From Cryobacterium arcticum (GTDB taxonomy: Bacteria > Actinomycetota > Actinomycetes > Actinomycetales > Microbacteriaceae): 64,000 nt of DNA. A program made the position numbers and the translations under genes. Shown piece after piece: positions 27,782 to 36,454 of this stretch. The DNA lies in NCBI RefSeq assembly GCF_001679725.1, contig NZ_CP016282.1, positions 1,364,001-1,428,000 on the forward strand, given 5' to 3'. The notes beneath the pieces were generated by a model. That model was not told the origin of the DNA and did not search any database. It saw nothing but the letters and a program-made list of their open reading frames with translations. Position 1 is the first letter of the stretch. Every line of letters begins with the position of its first letter.

Positions 27782-28377
27782 ATGTCAGTCTCTGCCGCCC
27801 GTTCCCCAAGGCCAAGACGGCTCCTAATCGGCGCGGCCGTGTTGCTGCTCGCGGGGCTGCCCTTGTTGCGATGCCCATAGTCGGTGTGCAGCGAGCATCT
27901 GACGGCGTCGCCAAGGCAGAGGCTATTGTTGAGCGCGCTACCAGCGAGGTGTCGCTCCTGACGAGTGCAGCGACAGCTGCCGCGTCAGATCTGAACGCGG
28001 CGGATGAAAAGAGAGAGACTGCGGAATCGGCTGCGGCGATCGCGAAAAGCTTGAGGTCGTTCTACATCGGTTTGCTCGCCACAAAACAAAGTGTGCAACA
28101 AGACTACGATCAGGCCATGCAGGCCGCAGCGGACTCTCATGACCGAGTCGCGGACGCGGTTGATGCCGCGGACGCGGAACTTGCCGGTGCCGAGCGCAAT
28201 CTCTCTCTCGATAGTGACGACCTAGCTTCGCAAACCGATGCCCTGGCCCAAGCCGAGGGAGCGGCCTGGATCGTTGCGCCAATCGGCACAGTGGTTGTTG
28301 TTGCTGCGGCGGGATTGTTCGCATGGGCGTTGCGGTCACGCCCTTCCCGGAATCTTGGAACCTCGTCTAGGTCCTAA
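27782..28377 (+). pseudogene. Frameshifted membrane protein with extracytoplasmic coiled coil
   Basis: ATG 27782 reads a basic start and a hydrophobic helix (RRLLIGAAVLLLAG), then stops at 27878-27880. The +1 frame from ~27857 continues without a break as an Ala/Asp/Glu-rich coiled coil (~100 residues), then a second helix (IVAPIGTVVVVAAAGLFAWA) and a basic end. Adding one G to the run at 27853-27856 joins both parts into one protein of ~198 aa. It may be a real mutation, a phase-variable run or a sequencing error. Function unknown. Confidence 0.65.
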
Positions 28378-28389
28378 CGACCAATCAAG

Positions 28390-28959
28390 TCAAGTCGGAA
28401 CTTGCGTGGGCCGGTATCGCACGGCGACCGCCCCTGACCGGAACTCATGGCGGTCGACGAGTTTGAGCTTGATGCCCTCACGCAGACCGGCAAGCAACGT
28501 CGGCCCGTGTCCGGCTAGGACCGGCTGCACGAGGAACTCGTACTCGTCGATCAGTCCCAAGTTGGCCAGCGCCAGTGGGAGCGTGACGCCACCGACCCAC
28601 AGGCCCTCGCCTGGCTCCTGTTTGAACCGCTGAACCGCTTGCGCCAAGTCGCCTTGCACCAGCTCGGCATTCCAATCGACCCCGTTCAGTGTGCTCGACA
28701 CGACGTACTTCTTCGCCCGGTCGATGGTCTCGGCGAACGGGATCTGCCACTCGTCCATCCAGTCGGGCCAGGTGCCCGTTGTCGGCTTCCGCCATGCCGA
28801 CGCCATCATCTCGTAGGTCACTCGGCCGAACAGCAGGGCATCGGCTCGCTCCAGCTGAGCGGTCCAGTAGCGCATCGACTCCTCGTCCGGGGGGAGTCCT
28901 GCCTCGTGATGGCAACAGCCGTCGAGCGTGACGTTGATCGAGTATCGGAGTGGTCTCAT
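28390..28959 (-). CDS. RibD C-terminal/DHFR-like family reductase
   Basis: Typical beginning MRPLRYSINVTLDGCCHHEAG, then ALLFGRVTYEMMASAW, and the NADPH-site LWVGGVTLPLALANLGLIDE, followed by FLVQPVLAGHGPTLL. These stand-alone 180-200 aa proteins resemble the reductase half of RibD; their substrates are mostly unknown. Start 28959 has GGAGG seven bases upstream. An ATG at 28974 lies within that ribosome site and is less likely. Confidence 0.88.
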   Translation of the reverse strand: MRPLRYSINVTLDGCCHHEAGLPPDEESMRYWTAQLERADALLFGRVTYEMMASAWRKPTTGTWPDWMDEWQIPFAETIDRAKKYVVSSTLNGVDWNAELVQGDLAQAVQRFKQEPGEGLWVGGVTLPLALANLGLIDEYEFLVQPVLAGHGPTLLAGLREGIKLKLVDRHEFRSGAVAVRYRPTQVPT

Positions 28960-28974
28960 CTCGTTGCCCTCCAT

Positions 28975-29479
28975 TGACGCGCACAGCGCGTTCTCATCGG
29001 ACTGACGGTCAGCCAGGCCGCGTATTGGCTTGAACTGCTTATGGCCGAGCGTAACCGGCCATGCGGTTTGACGGCAGCGTCAGCGCTTGCATTCCGCTTT
29101 GGTCGCGGCCGTCCTCAAATGATTCCTTTTGGACATGTTGAGCAGGGAGTGCAGCTGGTACTCGCGCCGCGGTACGTCCGGATGCGAGACGCTGTTGCGA
29201 GTCGAACAGCTCGCGAGTTCTCGTGGCGGTGTCTACCCTGACCTACTTCTGGGAGTACTGCGGGCACGCATTGGCTTGAGCCCTCCGGGGGCAGTGGTGC
29301 CGTCGCTGAGGCCGTCGTCAAAGAGGGAGGGACTGTGGTGTCTGTTGATCGAGATGGCGTTGCTATGTGGGCTGGTCGAGGAAGGTTTCGGATGCTGTAC
29401 CTGGGGCCGACTAGAAATAAGCACCCCAGTTCAGTACGAAAAGAACAGGTTGCCTGAGGCCTGTGAGATAGTCCCAGCC
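28975..29479. other. Region without assigned gene
   Basis: Frames here are short or lack family resemblance. The open frame leading into the DUF4238 gene reads as random sequence before ATG 29480. It probably holds the divergent promoters of the reductase and the DUF4238 gene. Confidence 0.4.
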
Positions 29480-30445
29480 ATGGATCAAGCACTGCCCGCA
29501 CACCCGCAGAGCCACGCCCACCACACCGTGCCGCAGTTCTGGCTCAAGCAGTTCGCGGATTCCCAGTCATCACTGAAGATGTTCGCCGTGTCCGACAACA
29601 AGCTCGTCTCCGGGAGAGCGAGAGTTAGGAACGCCACGGTGCATCAAGACTTGTCCGTTCTTGATTCCTGGTTCGAGACCCATGACATCGATGAGAAGAA
29701 GCTCTTCGGCCCTATCGAAGGCAGGGCCGCAAAAGCTCTGGCTCCGTTGTGGAGCGCGCAAGATTTGTCCACAGTCTGGCCTCTGCCTCAGCGTGCGCGC
29801 AATGACATAGCAACTTTCCTGGCGGCGTCAGTCGTTCGTACACCGAAGTACAGGCTGCACGCCGACGCCGACCTAGAGCGGCAGGTAGCGAGAAAAGATA
29901 GAAGCATTCATGCCATCGATCTAGTTCGAAGCGGGGCGATTGTAGGAGATCCAGACGACCTGGCGCGAGTAAATCGGTACTACGGACTGTGGCAAGAAGG
30001 CGACAAGGCTCCGTCAAACGTCCAGTCGGATTACATGCGGACAGAGCTGCCGAAACTTGCGCGACATCTCTTCAACCAACGTTGGGTTCTCATGCAGGCC
30101 CCAGAGCCCACGTACGTCATCTCGGACAATCCGGTTGCACTGACTGGACAGCCGATGACATCCGGGCCACCCCGGTTCTACTCAGTGGACTCCCTGGACT
30201 CGCGGATGTCTATCACTGCTCTCTCTCGAACCCTCCTCCTCATGACCGACTGGCATCCACGGCAAGTCCTCGCCACTCTCGACTTCAATGGTGACAGCAT
30301 CATCCCGTTTGACGCGGGGCGAGCCAACATAGCGCGAGCAACACTCATCTTGAACGCCGAAGCTCAGTTCTTCGAGCATCCGGACGACAGAATGGTTGAG
30401 GATATTTGGGCGCTGCGGGGTCCCGACAACGAAAACAACCGCTAG
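29480..30445 (+). CDS. DUF4238 domain protein
   Basis: 321 aa from ATG 29480, the start just before the conserved block HHTVPQFWLKQFAD that opens DUF4238. Later RWVLMQAPEPTYVISDNPVA matches the second conserved block (ITSDNPV). The family is widespread, patchy and of unknown function. The frame is open further upstream to 29129, but that part has no family character. It lies in the remnant element and has lower GC3 than the core genes. Confidence 0.8.
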   Translation: MDQALPAHPQSHAHHTVPQFWLKQFADSQSSLKMFAVSDNKLVSGRARVRNATVHQDLSVLDSWFETHDIDEKKLFGPIEGRAAKALAPLWSAQDLSTVWPLPQRARNDIATFLAASVVRTPKYRLHADADLERQVARKDRSIHAIDLVRSGAIVGDPDDLARVNRYYGLWQEGDKAPSNVQSDYMRTELPKLARHLFNQRWVLMQAPEPTYVISDNPVALTGQPMTSGPPRFYSVDSLDSRMSITALSRTLLLMTDWHPRQVLATLDFNGDSIIPFDAGRANIARATLILNAEAQFFEHPDDRMVEDIWALRGPDNENNR

Positions 30446-30748
30446 CTGGCGGCAGCCTAGCCTCGCAACATTCAGCCCCAGTCCTGATACGCCGCGCGCT
30501 GTTGCCGAGCCGGGGACGTGTTCGTTGGGACACCTATGGGTGCTTCCACGTGGCCGGCGCGGGCTTGCAAGATCACAAGCGGCGGCATGTGGGGAAGAGC
30601 TTGGGAGGGCTCGCGATGGCCCCAAAGGCGGCTCACAAACCCATCATTTACCCATCTAATTCATCTCTATTTGACCCAAAACGATGGCCTACAATTGGAG
30701 GCAGCGAATCGCCTGGTTCCCTGTAAACATAAGGGAATCTGAGGGTTT
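30446..30748. other. Region without assigned gene
   Basis: Only short, mutually overlapping frames; no motif recognised. Part of the remnant element. Confidence 0.4.
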
Positions 30749-30822
30749 TCGGAGACATTCGGTAACGACCAAATTAAGGCCAGAGCCTTCAGGGGGTCGC
30801 TGGTTCAAATCTCTGTCTCCGA
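30749..30822 (+). other. tRNA-like remnant / candidate attachment site
   Basis: 30789-30811 repeats 23 bases of tRNA-Pro (26611-26633, TCAGGGGGTCGC plus GGTTCAAATC) with one mismatch. In addition TCGGAGACA at 30749 and TGTCTCCGA at 30814 are perfect inverted copies closing a 74-nt stretch, the size of a tRNA, with the T-loop TTCAAAT at the right place. The T stem does not pair and no D arm is seen, so it is not a working tRNA. Confidence 0.5.
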
Positions 30823-30897
30823 GTAGGCATCTACGGGCAAGCGGGAAAAGGACTGTTTCTTCTCTGACCAATCGCCGCGGAGCCAATCGAATTTGTA

Positions 30898-31026
30898 TTG
30901 ACGCGAAGCGGGTGCACCCACACCGACACCAGGGTCACGCTCATGCACTACATCCAACGCGGCGAACTGGTGAACCCGGCCACCGCCGCGCTCCTCGACC
31001 GGGCATTCGCTAGGGACAAAGACTAG
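30898..31026 (+). pseudogene. Tyrosine recombinase C-terminal remnant
   Basis: The frame reads THTDTRVTLMHYIQRGELVN and ends FARDKD at a TAG. HTDTRxT and the following Tyr match the final catalytic His/Tyr segment of tyrosine integrases. No upstream part with the Arg and HxxR boxes is present. It may be the lost tail of the integrase that starts at 27091, or of another one. Confidence 0.55.
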
Positions 31027-31129
31027 GCACGATGCTGCCACCGTGGCAGCGGCGTAAAGCTGGGGTTTCGACGGAGTGCATTCAACTGGTCCCAGGAAGG
31101 TGGCCTGGCTAGCTAAACCCCGCGCTGCG

Positions 31130-31372
31130 AGGGATTTGGCCCGGTCTTCGACCAGCTCAAGCCCTCGCGTCAGCGGATTGCCGCGCTGGCCTCGGACTTG
31201 GTGACGTACCGGGAGAACCGCAGCGCCGGGATGGGCAAGTTCATCGAGGCCAATGTGGTCTGCTCCGACACGCCATCCGACGTGCCGCCGGGGGGTCAAG
31301 GAACGGCACAAGGATACAAACGACGAGCTGGAACTGGTGATTGTCGAGGACTCCCGGCGAGTTTCCCCTTGA
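31130..31372 (+). pseudogene. Frameshifted gene fragment of unknown family
   Basis: A coding-like stretch reads FDQLKPSRQRIAALASDLVT, then YRENRSAGMGKFIEANVVCS. At the six-G run 31290-31295 the frame changes, and VKERHKDTNDELELVIVEDS with a stop at 31370-31372 completes it. The GC3 pattern supports coding on both sides of the run. No start or family is identified. Confidence 0.35.
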
Positions 31373-31449
31373 CTTCTCTGCTGACCGTCGTCAGTCTTTT
31401 CGCAACAGGAGGGGGCATCCGTCTGCTCCTAGCCCAGTGGAGGCTACTG

Positions 31450-32613
31450 ATGTTCCGTGCCACGTCGCTGATGCGTTCCGCAACCTCCGACGACCGGGTC
31501 ACGCGCCTTGAGCTATTCTTCGATCTGGTCTTTGTCTTCGCGCTGTCGCAGCTGTCCCACCATTTGCTGGAGTATCCCTCATGGGTGGGGGCCGGTGAAA
31601 CATTTGTGCTTCTTCTTGCGGTCTATAAGGTGTGGGTGTACACGACCTGGTCGGCTACATTGCTGGACACTTCGCGGCTTCAGGTGCAGTGGATGCTGCT
31701 GATCGTCATGCTTGTCACACTGTTCATGAACGCCTCAATCGGCTCAGCGTTTGGTGACTTCGGCTGGCTCTTTGCTGCGAGTTATCTCCTGGCCCAGCTG
31801 GGCCGGGGCGCGTGGATGCTCACTGTCGGACTTGACCGGACCACCCACGACCATTTCGTGCGCACACTGATCTGGGGGTGTGTGAGCGCCCCGTTTTGGA
31901 TTGCCGGCGTCTTCTTCGCTCCGGGGCCGCGTTTGATCTTCTGGAGTGTCGCTGCCGCGATCGATCTGGGCGGCCATATGGTGGCCCACCGGTTGCCGGG
32001 GCGTAAAACCGAAGGAAGCCGGGTCCCGCTCACGGGAGAGAGGATCTTTGAGCGGTTCGGGTTGTTCTACCTGATCGCGCTCGGGGAGACGATCCTTTCA
32101 ACCGGTCTGGCGATTGCAGGCAATCTGGAGGACCCCTTGATATTTCTGACCGGGACCGTAAGTTTGGCCGGAAGCGTCGCGGTCTGGTGGTGCTACTTCC
32201 ATGGCCTCGAACAGGAAATTCTGAAAAAGCTTGCTTCTGTCGATGATCAGTTCCGGCCCGGCATTTTGGCGGGCAACACCTTGGTCATTTTACTGGCAGG
32301 CCTGATCCTGGTGGCGGTTGGTGATCAGCTCGTGATCAGCGATCCGGCCGTCCGCCCCGATCTGGCCACCGTTCTGTTTCTTTTTGGTGGGCCGGCTCTC
32401 TTCCTTGCCGGCCGGGGCTTTTTTATTCGACAGGTACTTGGCCAACGCCAACCATCTGATCTCGCCGGCATCGGAGCCTTGGTGCTGCTGGCAAATTTGA
32501 GCTTTCTCCTCCCGGCCTTCGTTGCCGCTATTGGGGCCGTTCTTCCCCTCATAGGCGTAGCAGTCTCCGACACCGTGAACCGCCGCCGCCGAACGCAACA
32601 GGGAGCCCCCTGA
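31450..32613 (+). CDS. Second LtrA family membrane protein
   Basis: 387 aa. VTRLELFFDLVFVFALSQLS is the LtrA signature; VYKVWVYTTWSATLLDTSRL and LIALGETILSTGLAI match the paralogue at 12142 at the same positions. Many membrane helices. ATG 31450 is used; ATG 31471 is possible. GC3 is clearly lower than in the first copy, and it sits at the edge of the integrated element, so it is probably acquired and not a recent duplicate. Confidence 0.87.
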   Translation: MFRATSLMRSATSDDRVTRLELFFDLVFVFALSQLSHHLLEYPSWVGAGETFVLLLAVYKVWVYTTWSATLLDTSRLQVQWMLLIVMLVTLFMNASIGSAFGDFGWLFAASYLLAQLGRGAWMLTVGLDRTTHDHFVRTLIWGCVSAPFWIAGVFFAPGPRLIFWSVAAAIDLGGHMVAHRLPGRKTEGSRVPLTGERIFERFGLFYLIALGETILSTGLAIAGNLEDPLIFLTGTVSLAGSVAVWWCYFHGLEQEILKKLASVDDQFRPGILAGNTLVILLAGLILVAVGDQLVISDPAVRPDLATVLFLFGGPALFLAGRGFFIRQVLGQRQPSDLAGIGALVLLANLSFLLPAFVAAIGAVLPLIGVAVSDTVNRRRRTQQGAP

Positions 32614-33115
32614 CGGCCGCGGTCGGGGGCGCTGCAGTTATTGGAGCACCTCGACCTGCGGCGAATCGAACAGCAGGTAGATCGACTCGACACCCAAGAC
32701 ACCGCGCGCCGTAATCCGATCGGTGTCGCTCTTGGCGTGCTGATTTTGATTGTGGCTGGAGCAGCCAGCTGGCTTATGGCTTCGACAGGCGCTTGGTGGT
32801 GGCTAGCCACGCGGGGCGTGGCCATGCTGTGGGCCCCACCCGTAATCGAGCATCTGTTGGAGCAGCCCTGCCAGTGCCGGCTACTAAGCCGACCATCAAG
32901 GCGCCGCTTGACAAGAACATAGGGAAATACCGCCGTTGCGCCCCCATAATGGGGACAGCTCCTGTGTCCCGCTCCGACAATCCGAAATTGCCGCTTATGA
33001 ATGCTGCACCCTCCATCTCCAACGGGCTCGTGTTCCGTCGCACCCTCCGTGGCTTCGAGCCCGCAGACGTTGACGCGCTTGTCCCTGCCAGCGACCGAGT
33101 AAGGGTGTCAGAAAG
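32614..33115 (+). other. Region with small uncertain ORFs
   Basis: A TTG-started frame at 32641-32922 has one hydrophobic segment (GVALGVLILIVAGAASWL) but ends in random-looking sequence. A 56-aa frame from ATG 32949 overlaps the next gene's start by ATGA. Neither has a family that I recognise, and both are left uncalled. Confidence 0.35.
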
Positions 33116-34954
33116 ATGATGCATGGTGTGAGCGAACTCAGCATCGACGCTGAGGCGGCGCCCGCGGGTGAACGCGATGTCGCTGGACTTCTGCTCGACG
33201 TTGCGCGCCGGTTGGGCGACAGCGTGTCTGTTCATGGGGTGTCGACGGTCATCGCGGATGCCGCGCCCGAGGTGGTCGGCAGTGATCGGTCCGTTGTCGT
33301 GCTCTGGGATGAAGCGGGCGAACAATTCTTCATGTCGGCGACCTCGCGGTGGCCGGGTGAACTAGTTGACAACCTGAATGCGTGGGTGGGCACGCCAGAC
33401 GACAGCCCCGACCTCAAGCGAATCATGCAGAGTGGCCGACCGGCGTTGCTTCACGAGGGCAGCCGGTCCGCGTGGGTGGATTCGTTGCTCAACGATTTCA
33501 ACATCACCGCGTTCGCCGTTACACCGATCATGGTGAATGGACGTTTCATGGGGCTCATCGCGGTCCACTGGGCTGGAAGCCGTGCGCCTCGTACCCTCAG
33601 CACTTCATGTGCCGACCGGCTGACGGGTCTGGCGAGCATGGCGGGCATTGCGCTGAACGGCCAGCTGCTCCTCGAGGACAACGAGTGGAGTGTCGGCCAT
33701 GATGAGTTGACAGGGTTGCTGAATCGCAACGCTTTCCGAAGGCACGCGATCGAAGTGCTCCAGGACGAACCGACGGCACCAGTTACGGTACTTGCCTGTG
33801 TCATCGATCGCTTTGATCGGGTCGCCACGGTGTTTGCTCAGGATGCGATCGATTCGATCCTCCGCGAGGTGAGCGATCGGCTGAGGGCCACAGTCGGCGA
33901 CCGTGCGATCATCGCTTGTTACTCGGGCGATGAGTTTCTTTTTATGCTGCCGAACACGGCCCAGAATGCCGGGGACGGAGTGATTTCGCGGATCAAAACG
34001 CAGATGGCGTTGCCGTTCGCTGTGGGGAACCGGGACATCCACCTCGATCTGCTCATCGGGCGTGCCGTTAGCGAGGGCGACGGCGCGGCGGATCCTCTGA
34101 TTGTGGCGCAGACGCTTGTGACTGAAGCGGAGGCAGATCTGCGTGTGCGCAAGAATGCCCGACCACCCGTTCACATCAACCCTCCAGTTGACGACGAGCT
34201 TCAGCTTGATGCCGACCTCCGGTGGGCGGCGAATAACGGCGAGATTGTGGCCGCGTATCAGCCGCAGATTGATCTGGCGTCGGGCCGAACGGTCGGTGTT
34301 GAGGCCCTCGCGCGATGGAACCATCCCAAGCACGGGGCAATCTCACCAGCGCAGTTCATCCCGTTGGCCGAAGCGAACGGCACGATCGTGCAGATCGGCA
34401 GAGCGATGCTTGCGCATGCGTGTCGTGATGCTGCTGCCTGGCTGCGGAGCGGTCACCGGCTCGTGACTTCGGTCAATGTCTCGGCGGTACAGCTTGAGCT
34501 GGATTACTGCGTGCCATATGTTCGTGCCCTGCTCGAGGAATTCAGCCTGCCGCCGGAACTGCTCACGATCGAGATAACGGAATCCGGGGCGGTGAGGGAT
34601 CTTAGTGATGCCCAGGACCAGTTGCGGGCGTTGCGCAACCTCGGCGTGGGGATCTCCATCGACGACTTCGGCACGGGTTTCTCGTCGCTGACACAGTTGA
34701 ACATGCTGCCGGTGACTGAGCTCAAGATCGACATGTCGTTTGTGCAGGGCATCGATGGGGGCGGGCACCACATCGTCGCTGGGGTTGTCGGGTTCGCGCG
34801 TGGGCTGGAGTTGGAGGTCGTGGCGGAGGGCGTCGAGACGGACCGGCAGCTTGAGGTGCTCCGCGAACTCGGCTGTGACCGTGGACAGGGGTACCTGTGG
34901 TCGCGACCCACCGACTTTCAGGGCGTGTGCGTGTTTCTGGGTGATGAGTTGTAG
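33116..34954 (+). CDS. GAF-GGDEF-EAL protein (c-di-GMP signalling)
   Basis: GAF-like sensor (~25-190), GGDEF domain (~200-360) and EAL domain (~375-610). The diguanylate cyclase signature reads SGDEF (CYSGDEFLFML), first Gly replaced. The phosphodiesterase keeps EAL in VGVEALARWNHP, Asn in NVSAVQL, Glu in IEITESG, IDDFGTGFSS, LKID and VAEGVET, so hydrolysis of c-di-GMP to pGpG is expected. No membrane segment. The start ATGATG overlaps a small upstream frame. 612 aa. Confidence 0.9.
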   Translation: MMHGVSELSIDAEAAPAGERDVAGLLLDVARRLGDSVSVHGVSTVIADAAPEVVGSDRSVVVLWDEAGEQFFMSATSRWPGELVDNLNAWVGTPDDSPDLKRIMQSGRPALLHEGSRSAWVDSLLNDFNITAFAVTPIMVNGRFMGLIAVHWAGSRAPRTLSTSCADRLTGLASMAGIALNGQLLLEDNEWSVGHDELTGLLNRNAFRRHAIEVLQDEPTAPVTVLACVIDRFDRVATVFAQDAIDSILREVSDRLRATVGDRAIIACYSGDEFLFMLPNTAQNAGDGVISRIKTQMALPFAVGNRDIHLDLLIGRAVSEGDGAADPLIVAQTLVTEAEADLRVRKNARPPVHINPPVDDELQLDADLRWAANNGEIVAAYQPQIDLASGRTVGVEALARWNHPKHGAISPAQFIPLAEANGTIVQIGRAMLAHACRDAAAWLRSGHRLVTSVNVSAVQLELDYCVPYVRALLEEFSLPPELLTIEITESGAVRDLSDAQDQLRALRNLGVGISIDDFGTGFSSLTQLNMLPVTELKIDMSFVQGIDGGGHHIVAGVVGFARGLELEVVAEGVETDRQLEVLRELGCDRGQGYLWSRPTDFQGVCVFLGDEL

Positions 34955-35579
34955 TGTCGCCGCAACCTTCTGGCATCCAGCCGGTGGGTATAGTGCTTGC
35001 TCTGTCGAACGCCGACGCCGACGCCACAGCCCTCGCCGCATTAGATACACCGGTCGGGGCGCCTGCCGAGTAGATAGTCGGCTCGCGCCTCGGCTCTAGC
35101 ATCTGTCCTCGCGGGTATAACAGTCCGCGCTGACGACTGGCTAGTGCCGAGTCCAACTTGTCCGGGGCGGTAAGGGTTGCGGTCAAGGCATTCCGGCGTT
35201 CCCAGGTGAGCGGTGAACTCGTTTGTCAGAGCGCAGTATTCGCTCGAGAGGGTGGCGTGTCTGCGATGTTGTCAAGGAGATACGCTCCCGATCCCGTGCT
35301 GGGGGAGCGGGCGTCCCCGCTCCCCAGATGTCCAGCTCGGGCAGTGCCATCGCCCGACCCAAACGTGTAGATCGCTCGTCAACGCCCGCAGGCCCACGTC
35401 GCGTTGTCGAGACGGCCAGCCTGTCCTCCTAAGACGATGACTTCGGCGTTGACAGTTAGACGATCGGCGTACGGCACACTCTCGCGGACCAACGCAGGCT
35501 GTCGCTAGTCGCTGTTGACGAGGATGCTCTTGTGTGCAGAGTCGTCTCTCCCTTGCCCTGCGCCCGCGTTTGAGAGAGG
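34955..35579. other. Gene-free region with one hairpin
   Basis: No credible gene. An inverted repeat at 35299-35327 (CTGGGGGAGCGGG against CCCCGCTCCCCAG, with a one-base bulge) could be a terminator for either neighbour but has no T run. Confidence 0.45.
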
Positions 35580-36428
35580 TCAGAGCATTTCCAGCGGCTC
35601 CTTGCTAGACGGCGGTGGGAAGATCTGGTCGAGCTGTTTCAGCTCGTTGGTACTGAAGCTGATCTCTATCGCGGCGCGATTCTCCGCCACGCGTGCCGGA
35701 GTGGAGGCTTTCACGATGGCAAAGACTTCGGGAAGTCTAAGCACCCAGGCCAGCGCCAACTGAGCTGGGGTTACTTCCTTTGCGCCGGCCATGTCGCGGA
35801 CCGTGGGGTGTTCGAGCAATCGGCCGTGGTCGACCGGGGAGTAGGCCATCAACGGAATCCCAGCCTGGCGGCATCTCGGAAGAAGGTCGTACTCAGGTCC
35901 GCGGCGGGCGAGGTTGTAGAGCACCTGATCGGTCTGCGCCCGCGCTCCGCCCGGCACCGAGGCCAGTTGGTCGAGGTCATCGGTGTCGAAATTGCTGACG
36001 CCCCAGCTGCGTATCAGCCCCGCCTGCACTAGTTCTTCGAACCCCGCCACCGTTTCGGCCAGCGGCACTCGTCCGCGCCAGTGCAGCAGGTACATGTCGA
36101 GGTAGTCGGTGCCCAACCGCCGCAGACTGGCCTGGCAGGCTTCCACCGTCCCTCGTCGTGTGGCGTGGCTGGGCACGACCTTGCTGACGAGGTAGATACT
36201 GTCTCGCTGTCCCGCGATAGCCTCACTGACGAGCTCCTCGGCGGCGCCGTCGCCGTACATCTCGGCAGTGTCGATCAGCGTCAAGCCGTTCTCGATGCCT
36301 GTGCGCAGGGCGGCTAACTCCGTCGGGCGCCGGTCGGGTCGCTCGCCCATGTACCAGGTGCCCAGACCCAGGGCCGGGACGGTGCCTGCGTCGGGCAGAG
36401 ACACGGCACGGATGGTTGGTGTACTCAT
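35580..36428 (-). CDS. Aldo/keto reductase
   Basis: (beta/alpha)8 NADPH-dependent oxidoreductase, 282 aa. The catalytic tetrad is visible: Asp in TLIDTAEMYG, Tyr in AEMYGDG, Lys in YLVSKVV, His in YLLHWRG. RSWGVSNFD and the C-terminal VFAIVKASTPARVAEN bind the cofactor. It follows the ABM gene by 26 nt on the same strand, so the two are probably one transcript. Substrate unknown. Confidence 0.92.
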   Translation of the reverse strand: MSTPTIRAVSLPDAGTVPALGLGTWYMGERPDRRPTELAALRTGIENGLTLIDTAEMYGDGAAEELVSEAIAGQRDSIYLVSKVVPSHATRRGTVEACQASLRRLGTDYLDMYLLHWRGRVPLAETVAGFEELVQAGLIRSWGVSNFDTDDLDQLASVPGGARAQTDQVLYNLARRGPEYDLLPRCRQAGIPLMAYSPVDHGRLLEHPTVRDMAGAKEVTPAQLALAWVLRLPEVFAIVKASTPARVAENRAAIEISFSTNELKQLDQIFPPPSSKEPLEML

Positions 36429-36454
36429 GCGCCGGTGACTCCGGGGTAGGGCGG

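Larger units (their letters stand above)
26572..31026. mobile_element. Remnant of a tRNA-Pro-integrated genetic element
   Basis: At the tRNA end lie an excisionase-like gene (26827) and the first ~15 codons of an integrase (27091). At the far end are a 23-bp copy of the tRNA-Pro 3' region with one mismatch (30789-30811) and a tyrosine-recombinase C-terminus (to 31026). Genes in between are of mixed type and some are frameshifted. GC and codon bias are lower than in the core block. The exact right boundary is uncertain, and the element cannot be mobile without an intact integrase. Confidence 0.55.

Noticed and set aside
30749..30822. A functional tRNA gene
   Set aside because: The 9-bp outer stem and T-loop fit, but the T stem and D arm do not form and no anticodon stem is convincing.
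32641..32922. 93-residue frame with one membrane-like helix
   Set aside because: TTG start without ribosome site, random C-terminus and no family; left uncalled.
34955..35579. Several 60-75 residue frames
   Set aside because: They overlap each other, lack ribosome sites and have random composition.
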